A program made the translations under genes and the position numbers. The notes below the pieces were generated by a model. It saw only the letters and a program-made list of their open reading frames with translations. It was not told the origin of the DNA and did no database searches. A stretch of 64,000 bases of DNA from Bacteroidia bacterium (GTDB taxonomy: Bacteria > Bacteroidota > Bacteroidia > Bacteroidales > GWA2-32-17), in NCBI GenBank assembly GCA_016218155.1, contig JACREQ010000075.1, forward strand, positions 1 through 64,000, in the 5' to 3' direction. This document shows, piece after piece, positions 1 to 9,113 of this stretch. The first letter of the stretch is position 1, and each line of letters starts with the position of its first letter.

Positions 1-1721
1 ATAAACTTCTCGTTATATTCCTTTATTGTTCTTACACCACCGGCTTCTTTTAACAAATCATAACGAGTATCCATTTCTATGGTTAAAGAACGAAGCGTGT
101 TCTTAACTTTCTGTACATCTGTAATAATTGCATCAACAGCATCTGGTAATTTAGCAAGAAAATGTTTTTCAATAATAGAATAACTTGAAAGCTCAATTTT
201 CTTTGGATCAATTAAAACAAATTTCAGTTCACAAGGATGCTTTCTATATAATAAAGAAGTAATAATTGCATTTAATCCTACTGATTTTCCCTGACCGGTA
301 GCACCTGCAACTAATAAGTGTGGAGACCTTGTTAAATCAAAAACAAAAACTTCATTTTGAATTGTTTTACCCAATGTTACGGGTAAATCAAATTTAGCCT
401 CCTGAAATTTTGAAGAACTGATAACAGAGCGCATAGAAACAATTTCAGGATTAAGATTTGGAACCTCAATACCTATTGTTCCTTTACCTGGTATTGGAGC
501 AATAATCCTAATTCCAAGTGCAGCCAGGCTTAAAGCAATATCATCTTCAAGATTTCTAATTTTTGAAATTTTAACTCCGGGGGCAGGAACTATTTCATAT
601 AATGTTACGGTCGGTCCGATTGTAGCTTTAATTTTATCAATCTGAATACCGTAGTTTTTAAGTGTATCAATAATCTTATTTTTATTGGCTATCAATTCCT
701 GTTCGCTAACCTCAGAATTAGAAGAGCGATGATCTTCCAATAAATCAATTGGTGGAAATTTATAATGTGATAACTCAAGGCGAGGATCAAAGTCGCCCAT
801 AATAGGTTGAACCGGTTGGTCAGTTACTTCAACTTCGGGTTCAGATTCTTTTCTTTCTACAGTAAGCGAAATTTCATCAGGGGTGTCAGAAGGTATTTCT
901 TTTATTGTTTGAACGATTTCAAAATCGTCATCATTATTTTCTTCTTCAATATTATCTATCTCAACTGGTAATTCATCTTCTACAACTGGAGCAACATCTT
1001 CTGCCTTCTCATTGTTTGTATCATCAGAAAATGTTCTGTCTTCTGTTTCATCTGTAGCAGGATTTTTAGTTTTTACAGGAATAATTGCATTTTTTGATTT
1101 ATTTAAAATTCTTTTAAACCAAAGTAAAGCATCTCTGAAAACAAAAATGATGAAAGTAAAAGCAGTTACTGCCAGAATAAAGAAAGTTCCAATTTCACCT
1201 ACTGCAGAATTAAGCCATTTACTTATAAAAAATCCTGTAGCACCACCTAATACAAACCAGTTGCTTCCAAATAAATATCCAAGGGCAACCGAAAACCAAA
1301 GTGTAAGAAAAATAAGGTATCTGGTAGTCTTACCAAAAGGTAACCACTTTAAATTTAATAACCTAAAAGCTACCAATAAAAAAAATAACAGGAAAGAAAT
1401 TGAAGGCAATCCAAACCATTTATTAATAAATAAATTTGAAATATATGCTCCAGTTTTTCCAGCCCAGTTATCTACTATAATATTTTCATCAGCAAGTAAT
1501 GATAACCAATTAATTGTTAATTTACTCTGGTCTGTTTGCCATGTAAAAAGGTAAGAAATAAATGAGAAAAGTGTAAAAAGTGAAAAACAAATTATTACGA
1601 CTGCCATTACAGCTTTTGTACGATCGTCAGTAATAAATCCAATAGACCTTTTAATAAAAGAAACGTTTTTCTCTTCTGTTTTTGTTGATTCTTTTTCGGT
1701 TTTCTTTTTTTTCTCGGCCAT
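1..1721 (-). CDS. ftsK: DNA translocase FtsK, C-terminal part cut by window edge
   Basis: FtsK/SpoIIIE-family ATPase that pumps chromosomal DNA toward the dif site at the division septum and couples chromosome segregation to cell division. The frame stays open from the ATG at 1719-1721 to the window edge, about 573 residues. The N-terminus is lysine/glutamate-rich, followed by about four membrane segments within roughly residues 35-200. An acidic, proline-containing linker (about 210-320) comes next, then the start of the motor with the Walker A motif GATGQGKS near residue 470 and a Walker B-like FVLIDPKK. The Walker B downstream part and the gamma DNA-binding domain lie outside the window. 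Domain order and membrane anchor match FtsK rather than a plasmid transfer ATPase. The call is strong; only the missing end is unknown. Confidence 0.95.
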   Translation of the reverse strand, partial: MAEKKKKTEKESTKTEEKNVSFIKRSIGFITDDRTKAVMAVVIICFSLFTLFSFISYLFTWQTDQSKLTINWLSLLADENIIVDNWAGKTGAYISNLFINKWFGLPSISFLLFFLLVAFRLLNLKWLPFGKTTRYLIFLTLWFSVALGYLFGSNWFVLGGATGFFISKWLNSAVGEIGTFFILAVTAFTFIIFVFRDALLWFKRILNKSKNAIIPVKTKNPATDETEDRTFSDDTNNEKAEDVAPVVEDELPVEIDNIEEENNDDDFEIVQTIKEIPSDTPDEISLTVERKESEPEVEVTDQPVQPIMGDFDPRLELSHYKFPPIDLLEDHRSSNSEVSEQELIANKNKIIDTLKNYGIQIDKIKATIGPTVTLYEIVPAPGVKISKIRNLEDDIALSLAALGIRIIAPIPGKGTIGIEVPNLNPEIVSMRSVISSSKFQEAKFDLPVTLGKTIQNEVFVFDLTRSPHLLVAGATGQGKSVGLNAIITSLLYRKHPCELKFVLIDPKKIELSSYSIIEKHFLAKLPDAVDAIITDVQKVKNTLRSLTIEMDTRYDLLKEAGGVRTIKEYNEKF

Positions 1722-1771
1722 ATTAAAGGACTGCTTTCATAAATATGAAACGAAAGTGCTTATTTTTAAGC

Positions 1772-1800
1772 AAAAAATCCTCTATTAAAGAGGATTTTTT
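1772..1800 (-). terminator. Intrinsic terminator hairpin between DUF4412-like gene and ftsK
   Basis: A perfect inverted repeat has 12-nt arms (1772-1783 and 1789-1800) around a 5-nt loop, with A-runs and T-runs at its outer edges. It lies after the stop of the 1830-2501 gene and before the ftsK start, so it probably ends the upstream two-gene transcript. Confidence 0.7.
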
Positions 1801-1829
1801 TGAATTTTTTATGAACAGTTAAAAGTGTA

Positions 1830-2501
1830 TTACTCTCCGCCACCCATCATTTTCTTAAACTCAGACATAGACATTTCCTGATATCCAGTAGGAATTGCAA
1901 ACATTGCATCTTTAACTTTCTCTTTTTTAACTTCTTTTGCAGAAATTAACATTTTAATTTCTCCTTCTTGTCCACCTTCTTGAACATACTCTAACATAAC
2001 ACCTTCTACATCTTTATATTGAGTTTGCCAGTTTGAATTTTTAAGATCAATACCATCAGTTACCCAAATAGTAGAAGTTTTGCCATCCTGAACAAAATCA
2101 GCTTTCTTACAATCATATCCTGCAATTTTTTTGGTTTCGGTTCCAACAGTAACTGTGCCTTTTGGAATTTCTGCCTGTGCTTTTTCAGTTTCTTCTTTAG
2201 TTGATTTAAGTGCCATTTTTTGTCCCATCATATCTAATAGTACAACCTGTTCTTTAGTTTCAGAATTAGTAATAATAATAACTGAACCCATTGCAGATTT
2301 TTGTTCTAATCTGGTTTTTGGACCACTATAACAAATCAGTACTTCAGTTGGTAATTGTGATGCCATTGAAGGATCAACCTCACCCTGAACAGTAACAGAA
2401 TATAAAATACTACCTGTAAATTCTTTACCTTTTTTTTGTGCCATACAATTAACTGATACTAATACGGCAACAAATAATAATGCTACACTAACAATTTTCA
2501 T
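1830..2501 (-). CDS. Exported DUF4412-like protein
   Basis: A 223-residue protein of the DUF4412-like group common in Bacteroidota; its biochemical role is not known. A signal peptide covers about residues 1-21, ending around NCMA-Q. The body is beta-rich with an internal KKIAGYDCKKADF stretch, a hallmark also seen in the upstream neighbour as KTIAGYKCKAYSV, and the C-terminal part keeps the pattern AKEVKKEKVKDAMFAIPTGY. The mature protein should be periplasmic or surface-bound. It starts 24 nt after the paralogue at 2525-3220 and is probably cotranscribed with it. The family assignment rests on the shared pattern; no catalytic residues are recognised. Confidence 0.65.
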   Translation of the reverse strand: MKIVSVALLFVAVLVSVNCMAQKKGKEFTGSILYSVTVQGEVDPSMASQLPTEVLICYSGPKTRLEQKSAMGSVIIITNSETKEQVVLLDMMGQKMALKSTKEETEKAQAEIPKGTVTVGTETKKIAGYDCKKADFVQDGKTSTIWVTDGIDLKNSNWQTQYKDVEGVMLEYVQEGGQEGEIKMLISAKEVKKEKVKDAMFAIPTGYQEMSMSEFKKMMGGGE

Positions 2502-2524
2502 AAGATTTGATTTATTTAAAAATA

Positions 2525-3220
2525 CTACATTAAATTACTAATAGTTTCCTGCATTTTTTCTTTAGGAACTTTCACAAATCCTTCAGGAATTGCAAATTCT
2601 TCATCATTTACCTTTTCTTTAATAACTTTTTTTGCTTTTAAATGTGTAGGTATTTTCTGAAATGCCATTTGGTATTCTAACAATACTCCATCAATCATAT
2701 TAAATGGATTGTTACAATTTGGCTTGTTAATTTTTATCTCATCTGTATAATATACAATAAATTTTGTATTTGCAGAATCATTTAAAGAAACGCTATATGC
2801 CTTACATTTATAACCTGCAATAGTTTTTGTAGAATCAGATTTCTCAACTTTCATTCCCGGCATTTCATCATATCCAAATTGAGGACCGTCCATTGTAGTT
2901 TCGTAATAATACTTTTCATTCATTATTTTCAATAGAGCCTGCCTCTTATTTTTATCTCTATCGGCAATACCAGCCATTTGAAAAATACCCATCCATCCTT
3001 CTATTTTCTGAACAGTAACATCATCTTTAAATTTAACTGTCATAGATGTTGGCAATAAGCTAATAAGTGGATTATCTTTTTCATCCTGCAAATAAACCAT
3101 ATCATATTCAATTACTCCCTCATCTAATTTCCCAGAGAAACCATCAATACCACAAGAGTATGTAAATATTAGTAAAAATATTGAAATCAGTCCACTAATC
3201 CTTATTGCGGTATATCGCAT
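2525..3220 (-). CDS. DUF4412-like lipoprotein, paralogue of the next gene
   Basis: About 231 residues from the preferred ATG at 3218-3220. A longer TTG start at 3250 would add ten residues before the signal peptide, which is less likely. The N-terminus MRYTAIRISGLISIF leads into a lipobox-like TYSC, so this is probably a lipoprotein. The rest parallels the 1830-2501 product: a KTIAGYKCKAYSV core near the middle and a closing VIKEKVNDEEFAIPEGF block similar to VKKEKVKDAMFAIPTGY in the paralogue. The pair looks like an old tandem duplication, one member lipid-anchored and the other soluble. Function unknown. Confidence 0.6.
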   Translation of the reverse strand: MRYTAIRISGLISIFLLIFTYSCGIDGFSGKLDEGVIEYDMVYLQDEKDNPLISLLPTSMTVKFKDDVTVQKIEGWMGIFQMAGIADRDKNKRQALLKIMNEKYYYETTMDGPQFGYDEMPGMKVEKSDSTKTIAGYKCKAYSVSLNDSANTKFIVYYTDEIKINKPNCNNPFNMIDGVLLEYQMAFQKIPTHLKAKKVIKEKVNDEEFAIPEGFVKVPKEKMQETISNLM

Positions 3221-3312
3221 GCTTTTTTTTGCTTCAAATAATAAAGACAAAAATAAAAAAATATTTTATATGACTAGCTATAATTTAAAAAAAATACAGA
3301 TTATAAAGAATA

Positions 3313-4704
3313 TTAATAACCCAAGTTTTTCAGCATAGAAACGGCACTCTGTTCTTTAGCAAATAGTTTGGTTACATAATCATCATTTTCATCTTTAGAA
3401 ATAATAATATGTTTTGGTGCTGGAATTAAACAATGCTGAATTCCACCATATCCACCTAAAGCTTCCTGATAAGCTCCTGTATGAAAAAAACCTATAAATA
3501 AAGGTTTTTCTTTATCAAATTTTGGCAAAAAGATTGCATTTACATGAGCCTCTTCACTATAGTAATCCTGACTATCACAAGTTAAACCGCCAAGGAAAAC
3601 TCTTTCGTAAGGTAATTCCCAATTATTAACGGCTAAAAGAATAAATCTTTGGTTCATAGCCCATATATCTGGTAGGGTTGTCATAAATGAACTATCAATA
3701 ATATCCCATTGCTCTCTGTCGTTTTGCTTTTTCTGATCAAGAACGTTATACAGAACTGCTCCACTTTCACCAACTGTGTACGATCCGAATTCAGTAAAAA
3801 TATTTGGTTCGGGAACCTCGCCTTGTTCACATAAACGTTTTATCTGACTGATGATTTCTTCCGCAATGTATTCATACTCGTAGTCGAATGCTAAAGAATT
3901 CTTTATTGGGAAGCCACCACCAATATTTAAACTATCTAACTCAGGACAAATTTTCTTTAACTCAATATACACAGAAACACACTTAGTAAGTTCATTCCAA
4001 TAGTATGAGGTATCTTTAATTCCGGTATTAATAAAGAAGTGAAGCATTTTAAGTTCAAACTTCTTTGAGTTTTTAATTCTGGTATTATAATAATCAATTA
4101 TTTCATTGTATCTAAAACCAAGTCTCGAAGTATAGAACTGAAAACTGGGCTCCTCCTCAGCAGCAATTCTTATTCCCAGCTTAGTTTTTACTTTTACATT
4201 TTTTTCGTAATAATCCAATTCATCTTTATTATCTAGAACCGGAATAGTATTATGAAATCCGCTGTTTACAAGCTCACAAATATATTGCATGTATAAAGCT
4301 TTTTTAAAACCATTACATACTATATATGTATCAGTAGTAATTTTTCCATTTTCGTATAAACGATCTATAATCGGAATGTCAAATGCAGATGAAGTTTCAA
4401 TATGAATATCATTTTTAAGTGCCTCCTCCAGAACAAAAGAAAAATGTGAACTTTTAGTACAATAGCAGTAAAAATAGTCACCCTGATAGTCAGATTTTGC
4501 AATTGCAACGTTAAAGAAGCGCTTTGCTTTCTGTATTTGTTCGGATATCTTAGGAAGATAAGTAATCTTTAGTGGCGTTCCATATTGCTTGATAATATCC
4601 ATTAAAGGAATATCATGAAACGACAACTCATCATCAGTTACTTTAAACTCATCCTGCGGAAAATCAAAAGTTTGTTCTATTAAGTCAAGGTATCTTGTTT
4701 TCAT
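3313..4704 (-). CDS. speA: Arginine decarboxylase, short Bacteroidota type
   Basis: A PLP-dependent fold-type III decarboxylase of 463 residues, of the short form seen in Bacteroidota rather than the roughly 630-residue E. coli SpeA. It is predicted to convert arginine to agmatine, the first step to putrescine or spermidine. The PLP lysine lies in YCYCTKSSH near residue 85. NIGGGFPIKNS is the glycine-rich phosphate-binding segment, EFGSYTVGE follows, and the C-terminal LGGLTCDSQDYY supplies the catalytic cysteine and aspartate typical of the ODC/DAP/ADC fold. The gene is divergent from arcC-arcB across a 215-nt spacer, so arginine or ornithine metabolism is concentrated here. Carboxynorspermidine or diaminopimelate decarboxylase are related alternatives, but the sequence pattern fits the Flavobacterium-type arginine decarboxylase best. 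On the minus strand TACATTTG (4709-4716) matches the Bacteroidota -7 element but lies only 4 nt from the ATG. Confidence 0.8.
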   Translation of the reverse strand: MKTRYLDLIEQTFDFPQDEFKVTDDELSFHDIPLMDIIKQYGTPLKITYLPKISEQIQKAKRFFNVAIAKSDYQGDYFYCYCTKSSHFSFVLEEALKNDIHIETSSAFDIPIIDRLYENGKITTDTYIVCNGFKKALYMQYICELVNSGFHNTIPVLDNKDELDYYEKNVKVKTKLGIRIAAEEEPSFQFYTSRLGFRYNEIIDYYNTRIKNSKKFELKMLHFFINTGIKDTSYYWNELTKCVSVYIELKKICPELDSLNIGGGFPIKNSLAFDYEYEYIAEEIISQIKRLCEQGEVPEPNIFTEFGSYTVGESGAVLYNVLDQKKQNDREQWDIIDSSFMTTLPDIWAMNQRFILLAVNNWELPYERVFLGGLTCDSQDYYSEEAHVNAIFLPKFDKEKPLFIGFFHTGAYQEALGGYGGIQHCLIPAPKHIIISKDENDDYVTKLFAKEQSAVSMLKNLGY

Positions 4705-4886
4705 TTTTCAAATGTAAGTTAGACGAATTGAATATTATTTTTTAAAGTAACTAACGCGGATTTTACTTTTATTGCAAAAGTAAAAAAAATAGATAATTAC
4801 AACATACATTTTTAAATTTTATTTATCTGTTAACTGACATATAAATTAGAATATCGTCATATTAGTAAGATGTGGAAAATAATATT

Positions 4887-4894
4887 TAGTTTTG
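4887..4894 (+). promoter_or_regulatory. Candidate Bacteroidota -7 element upstream of arcC
   Basis: TAGTTTTG fits the TAnnTTTG consensus of the primary Bacteroidota sigma factor and ends 25 nt before the arcC start. No convincing -33 TTG was found at the expected distance, so support is partial. Confidence 0.35.
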
Positions 4895-4919
4895 CACCCT
4901 TATTTTAATTAAGATTTTT

Positions 4920-5864
4920 ATGAATAAACTAGCAGTTGTAGCCTTTGGTGGTAATGCACTTTTAAGAGCCGGGCAAAAAGGAACTATCAGCGAACAAGAG
5001 AAAAACGCTTATGAAACTTGCGAAAACCTTGTACCGTTGATTCAAAAAGGATATAATTTAGTTATTACCCATGGAAACGGACCACAAGTAGGTAATATTC
5101 TTTTACAAAACGATGGCGGAAAGAAAATTCATGGTATTCCCGAAATGCCTTTAGATATTTGTGGAGCATATAGTCAGGGCTTTATTGGTTACGTTATTGA
5201 ACAACAACTTAGAAATGCTCTTGAGGCAAAAGGAATGGATGAAGATATAATTACACTTATAACTCAAGTTCTTGTAGATAAAAACGATCCCGCATTTGCA
5301 AATCCTACAAAACCTATTGGTCCTTATTATACAAAAGAAGAAGCAGAAAAATTAGCTGCCGAAACCGGATCAAAATATAAAGAAGACGCAAAAGGAAATG
5401 GATGGAGAAAAGTTGTTGCATCACCTTCACCTAATAGAATTGCAAATAGAAAATCTATTGCAAAACTTGCCCGCGAAGGAAATATTGTAATTGCAGTTGG
5501 TGGTGGTGGTATTCCTGTTTTTTATGTAGAACCACACAAATTAGAAGGAATTGATGCAGTAATTGATAAAGATTTAGCTTCATCATTATTAGCAAATCAG
5601 ATTGGTGCAGATGAATTCTATATTATAACCGATGTACCTAAAGTTTGTATCAATTTTAATAAACCAAACGAAATAAAGCTTGATAGACTTACTATCATGG
5701 ATGCTGAAAGATATTTAGCAGAAGGTCAGTTTGGCGAAGGAAGCATGGGACCAAAAGTAAAAGCATGCATTCAATTTGTAAAAAATGGAGGGAAAGAAGC
5801 AATTATAACAGTTGCAGATCAACTTCATAATAAAGAAGCAGGAACAATAATAGTATTAAATTAA
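4920..5864 (+). CDS. arcC: Carbamate kinase
   Basis: A 314-residue amino-acid-kinase-fold enzyme that uses carbamoyl phosphate and ADP to make ATP, CO2 and ammonia, or runs in reverse. The N-terminal AFGGNALLR is the nucleotide/phosphate loop. THGNGPQVGN, the GGGGIPV segment near residue 200 and the DKDLAS motif are all carbamate-kinase signatures. Length matches the family. The stop is 18 nt before the ornithine carbamoyltransferase start, so the two form an operon that together could turn citrulline plus phosphate into ornithine and ATP. No arginine deiminase is present in the window, so the supply of citrulline is unresolved. Confidence 0.95.
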   Translation: MNKLAVVAFGGNALLRAGQKGTISEQEKNAYETCENLVPLIQKGYNLVITHGNGPQVGNILLQNDGGKKIHGIPEMPLDICGAYSQGFIGYVIEQQLRNALEAKGMDEDIITLITQVLVDKNDPAFANPTKPIGPYYTKEEAEKLAAETGSKYKEDAKGNGWRKVVASPSPNRIANRKSIAKLAREGNIVIAVGGGGIPVFYVEPHKLEGIDAVIDKDLASSLLANQIGADEFYIITDVPKVCINFNKPNEIKLDRLTIMDAERYLAEGQFGEGSMGPKVKACIQFVKNGGKEAIITVADQLHNKEAGTIIVLN

Positions 5865-5882
5865 CAATAAAAACCAGAAATT

Positions 5883-6884
5883 ATGGCATTTAATATCAGA
5901 AACAGAAGCTTTTTAAAGTTGTTGGATTTTACTCCACAAGAAATTACTTATTTATTAAATCTTGCTTTAGATTTAAAAAAGGCAAAATATGCCGGCACTG
6001 AACAACAAAAATTAAAAGGCAAAAACATTGCTTTAATATTTGAGAAAGATTCTACAAGAACACGTTGCGCATTTGAGGTTGCTGCATACGACCAAGGTGC
6101 ACATGTAACTTATTTGGGACCATCAGGAACTCAAATTGGAAAAAAAGAATCGATGAAAGATACTGCAAGAGTACTTGGCAGAATGTATGACGGCATCGAG
6201 TATCGTGGTTACGGTCAGGCAATTGTTGAAGAACTTGCACAATATGCAGGAGTTCCGGTTTGGAATGGCTTAACAAATGAATTTCACCCAACTCAGATTC
6301 TTGCTGACTTTTTAACAATGATGGAACATTCCGATAAACCTTTAAATCAGGTTTCTTTCTGTTATTGTGGTGATGCAAAAAACAATATGGGAAATTCATT
6401 ATTAATTGGTGCTGCAAAAATGGGAATGGATTTTAGAGCTGCTGCTCCAAAAGCTTGTCAACCATCTGCAGAATTGGTTAAAAAAGCTAAAGAAATTGCA
6501 AAAGAAACAGGTGCAAAAATTACAATTACTGACGACGTAGCTAAAGCTGTTAAAGGAGTTGATTTTCTATATACCGACGTATGGGTATCAATGGGAGAAC
6601 CAGATTCAGTTTGGGCAGAACGTATTAAAATGTTAAAACCTTATCAGGTAAACACAAAGATGTTACAACTTACAGGAAATCCTAAAGTTAAATTTTTACA
6701 TTGCTTACCTGCATTCCATAATCGCGAAACAAAAATGGGCGAAGAAATTTTCCAAAAATATAAATTAGATGGAATGGAAGTAACAGAAGAAGTTTTTGAA
6801 TCACCAAATTCAATAGTTTTTGATGAAGCAGAAAACAGAATACACACAATTAAAGCTGTAATGGTTGCTACATTAGGTTCTTAA
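5883..6884 (+). CDS. arcB: Ornithine carbamoyltransferase, probably catabolic
   Basis: A 333-residue OTCase that transfers the carbamoyl group between carbamoyl phosphate and ornithine. STRTR near residue 57 binds carbamoyl phosphate, HPTQ near 135 completes that site, [11 protein letters not shown] near 274 contains the catalytic cysteine, and DVWVSMGEP carries the ornithine-binding SMG loop. That SMG motif argues against the N-succinylornithine and acetylornithine variants that many Bacteroidota use for biosynthesis. Pairing with arcC and the E. coli-like length favour a catabolic ArcB role, but an anabolic ArgF function cannot be excluded from sequence. Transcription appears to end at the hairpin at 6905-6931. 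Confidence 0.9.
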   Translation: MAFNIRNRSFLKLLDFTPQEITYLLNLALDLKKAKYAGTEQQKLKGKNIALIFEKDSTRTRCAFEVAAYDQGAHVTYLGPSGTQIGKKESMKDTARVLGRMYDGIEYRGYGQAIVEELAQYAGVPVWNGLTNEFHPTQILADFLTMMEHSDKPLNQVSFCYCGDAKNNMGNSLLIGAAKMGMDFRAAAPKACQPSAELVKKAKEIAKETGAKITITDDVAKAVKGVDFLYTDVWVSMGEPDSVWAERIKMLKPYQVNTKMLQLTGNPKVKFLHCLPAFHNRETKMGEEIFQKYKLDGMEVTEEVFESPNSIVFDEAENRIHTIKAVMVATLGS

Positions 6885-6904
6885 TATTTTTTTATCATAT
6901 TTTT

Positions 6905-6931
6905 AAAGGCAATTCTTAAAGAATTGCCTTT
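6905..6931 (+). terminator. Terminator after arcC-arcB
   Basis: The inverted repeat AAAGGCAATTCTT / AAGAATTGCCTTT has 13-nt arms around one central base and is followed by a T-rich run from about 6930. It lies 20 nt downstream of the OTCase stop, as expected for a Rho-independent terminator. Confidence 0.8.
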
Positions 6932-7017
6932 TCTTTTTTTATGTAGCAATAGATAATTATTGTTAAAATTTAGTATTTAGGTTTTCAAAACCTTATTTTT
7001 ACATTAAAAACAAACAG

Positions 7018-7668
7018 ATGTCAGTTTTATATTTAATAGGTTTTATATTATTCGCTTACTTAATGGGTTCTATTCCAACATCTGTATGGATAGGAAAATA
7101 TTTTTACAATATTGATGTTCGTGAGCACGGGAGTAAAAATGCAGGTGCAACAAATACCTTCAGGGTTTTAGGTCCAAAAGCAGGGATCCCTGTTTTTATT
7201 ATTGATGTTGTTAAAGGATGGGTTCCAGTTTTTATTGCAACTAATGTTATGCAACTTTTTCCGGAAAGTGCTGACAGCTTTCTAATTCCGATTATCCTTG
7301 GGATAATAGCAGTTACAGGTCATATTTTTCCGGTTTTCGCAAAATTTAAAGGAGGTAAAGGTGTTGCAACAATGTTGGGAATTTCAATAGCACTTCATCC
7401 AATTGCTGCAGCAATATGTGCCGGGTTATTTATTATTATTTTGGTAATTACAAAATATGTTTCATTTGGATCACTATTAGCCGGAGTTTTTTTCCCGGTG
7501 CTAATTAATTTCATTATTGGAACACCATCAATTTCATTAATGATATTCTCAATTTTGGCATCAGTAACTATTGTTATTACTCATCAAAAAAATATTTTAA
7601 GGTTGGTAACTTTAACAGAGAACAAAACATATATTTTTAAATCACAAATTCGCCGCGGGGGACGTTAA
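7018..7668 (+). CDS. plsY: Acyl-phosphate:glycerol-3-phosphate acyltransferase PlsY
   Basis: A 216-residue integral membrane acyltransferase that makes lysophosphatidic acid from acyl phosphate and glycerol 3-phosphate in phospholipid synthesis. Conserved PlsY motifs are visible: GSIPTSVWIGK near residue 17, the GSKNAGATNTFRVLG segment near residue 38 (active-site loop 1), and KFKGGKGVAT near 116 (glycine-rich loop 2). About five hydrophobic membrane segments separate them, and the length is typical. It stands alone after the arcB terminator; moaC follows after 34 nt and may be cotranscribed. Confidence 0.95.
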   Translation: MSVLYLIGFILFAYLMGSIPTSVWIGKYFYNIDVREHGSKNAGATNTFRVLGPKAGIPVFIIDVVKGWVPVFIATNVMQLFPESADSFLIPIILGIIAVTGHIFPVFAKFKGGKGVATMLGISIALHPIAAAICAGLFIIILVITKYVSFGSLLAGVFFPVLINFIIGTPSISLMIFSILASVTIVITHQKNILRLVTLTENKTYIFKSQIRRGGR

Positions 7669-7702
7669 GCATAACCTATAATGTATATTTAATAGTATTT
7701 TT

Positions 7703-8152
7703 ATGACAAAAAAACTTTCCCATACAGACAAAAACGGAAAAGCAAATATGGTTGATGTAGGCTCAAAACCTGACCAGATAAGAGTTGCTATTGCAGAAGG
7801 TAACATTTTACTTCAAGCAAACACATTAAAGCTAATTTCGGATAACCAAATGAAAAAAGGTGATGTATTAACAGTTGCCGAGATAGCCGGAATTCAAGCT
7901 GCTAAAAGAACCGCAGAGTTAATTCCACTTTGTCATAACATAGAGCTGAATAAAGTAAGTGTAAAAGCTACACAAACAAAAAAAGGAATAAATATAGTTT
8001 CAGAAGCTAAATGCACAGGTAAAACAGGTGTTGAAATGGAAGCATTAACGGCTACTACTGTTGCTTTACTTACAATTTACGATATGTGCAAAGCAGTTGA
8101 TAAATCAATGGTTATTAACAATATTAAATTAGTAAAGAAAACAAAAGAATAA
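7703..8152 (+). CDS. moaC: Cyclic pyranopterin monophosphate synthase MoaC
   Basis: A 149-residue MoaC that converts 3',8-cyclo-GTP to cyclic pyranopterin monophosphate in molybdenum cofactor synthesis. Family signatures are MVDVGSK near the N-terminus, the IPLCHNIEL segment near residue 74, the TGVEMEALTA motif near residue 113, and the DMCKAVDK helix near 130. It directly precedes, by 14 nt, a MOSC-MogA fusion of the same pathway. The other moa/moe genes are not in the window. Confidence 0.95.
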   Translation: MTKKLSHTDKNGKANMVDVGSKPDQIRVAIAEGNILLQANTLKLISDNQMKKGDVLTVAEIAGIQAAKRTAELIPLCHNIELNKVSVKATQTKKGINIVSEAKCTGKTGVEMEALTATTVALLTIYDMCKAVDKSMVINNIKLVKKTKE

Positions 8153-8166
8153 CTGACTTATTCATT

Positions 8167-9108
8167 ATGGAACAAATTGCAGAAATTAAAATATTATCAG
8201 TTAATATATCCGAAGAAAAGGGAACAATAAAAAAATCTGTAGAAGAAATTATTTTATCTAACATTGGAATTGAAGGTGATGCTCATTCAGGTAAATGGCA
8301 CAGACAATTAAGTATGCTTGCTTCAGAAAGTATTGAACGTTTCGAAAAAGTAATGGGCAGAAAACTGGAACCCGGAGAGTTTGCAGAAAATATAACTTGC
8401 AAAGGATTAGAAATAAAAGACTGTCTTCCATTAGATAAATTTGTTGGTTGTCACGTTGAATTAGAAGTAACTCAAATTGGAAAAAAATGCCATGGCAGTA
8501 ATTGCTCAATATATAATGAAACCGGTAATTGTGTTATGCCAAAAGAAGGAATTTTTTTAAGAGTAACAAGAAATGGTTCTTTAAAAAAGGGCGACAACAT
8601 GATTTTCCATCCAAAGGTTTTTAAATTTTATGTAATAACATTAAGCGACCGTGCTAGTGCAGGAGAATATGAAGATTTGAGCGGACCAAGAATTACTGAA
8701 TTATTAAAAACACATTTTTCTGAAAAAAAGAGAAAAGTAAAAATTTCTAATCATATTATTCCAGATAACAAAGAAGAATTAAATAAACATATTCAAAAAG
8801 CAGTACACGAAAAATATGATGGAATTATAACTACTGGCGGTACAGGCATTGGACCACGCGACATAACCGTTGAAACAGTTCAACCAATGCTGGAAAAAGA
8901 AATTCCAGGTATTATGGAACATATTCGTACGAAATATGGCGCTGAAAAACCAAACGCATTACTTAGTCGAGGAGTTGCCGGAACAATAGGCAATAGTATT
9001 GTTTATACTCTTCCCGGAAGTGTTAAAGCAGTAAATGAATACATGGCAGAAATTTTAAAAACTTTCGAGCATCTTGTATATATGATGCATGGGTTGGATA
9101 CACATTAG
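8167..9108 (+). CDS. MOSC domain-MogA/MoaB fusion protein
   Basis: A 313-residue two-domain protein. Residues about 1-155 form a MOSC domain, a beta-barrel sulfur-carrier-like unit shared with molybdenum cofactor sulfurases and YiiM-type proteins; it shows GIEGDAHSGKWHRQLSM, GEFAENITCKGLE and the cysteine-containing GKKCHGSNCSIY. Residues about 158-313 form a MogA/MoaB domain with VITLSDRASAGEYEDLSGP, the TTGGTGIGPRD motif and a closing TLPGSVKAV. MogA/MoaB adenylylates molybdopterin before molybdenum insertion. Fusion or adjacency of MOSC and MogA is known in anaerobic Bacteroidota and Clostridia. The gene follows moaC by 14 nt, supporting a cofactor-maturation role; the exact activity of the MOSC half is unknown. 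Confidence 0.9.
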   Translation: MEQIAEIKILSVNISEEKGTIKKSVEEIILSNIGIEGDAHSGKWHRQLSMLASESIERFEKVMGRKLEPGEFAENITCKGLEIKDCLPLDKFVGCHVELEVTQIGKKCHGSNCSIYNETGNCVMPKEGIFLRVTRNGSLKKGDNMIFHPKVFKFYVITLSDRASAGEYEDLSGPRITELLKTHFSEKKRKVKISNHIIPDNKEELNKHIQKAVHEKYDGIITTGGTGIGPRDITVETVQPMLEKEIPGIMEHIRTKYGAEKPNALLSRGVAGTIGNSIVYTLPGSVKAVNEYMAEILKTFEHLVYMMHGLDTH

Positions 9109-9113
9109 TTTAA

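Noticed and set aside
1012-1554. Plus-strand frame of 180 codons at the left end
   Set aside because: Antisense shadow of ftsK; low complexity and no family signature, whereas the opposite strand gives FtsK motifs.
4705-4919. Riboswitch or attenuator between speA and arcC
   Set aside because: AT-rich with no extended stem seen; only -7-like elements found.
6052-6417. Minus-strand frame inside arcB
   Set aside because: Antisense shadow of the OTCase gene, whose motifs are conserved in the other strand.
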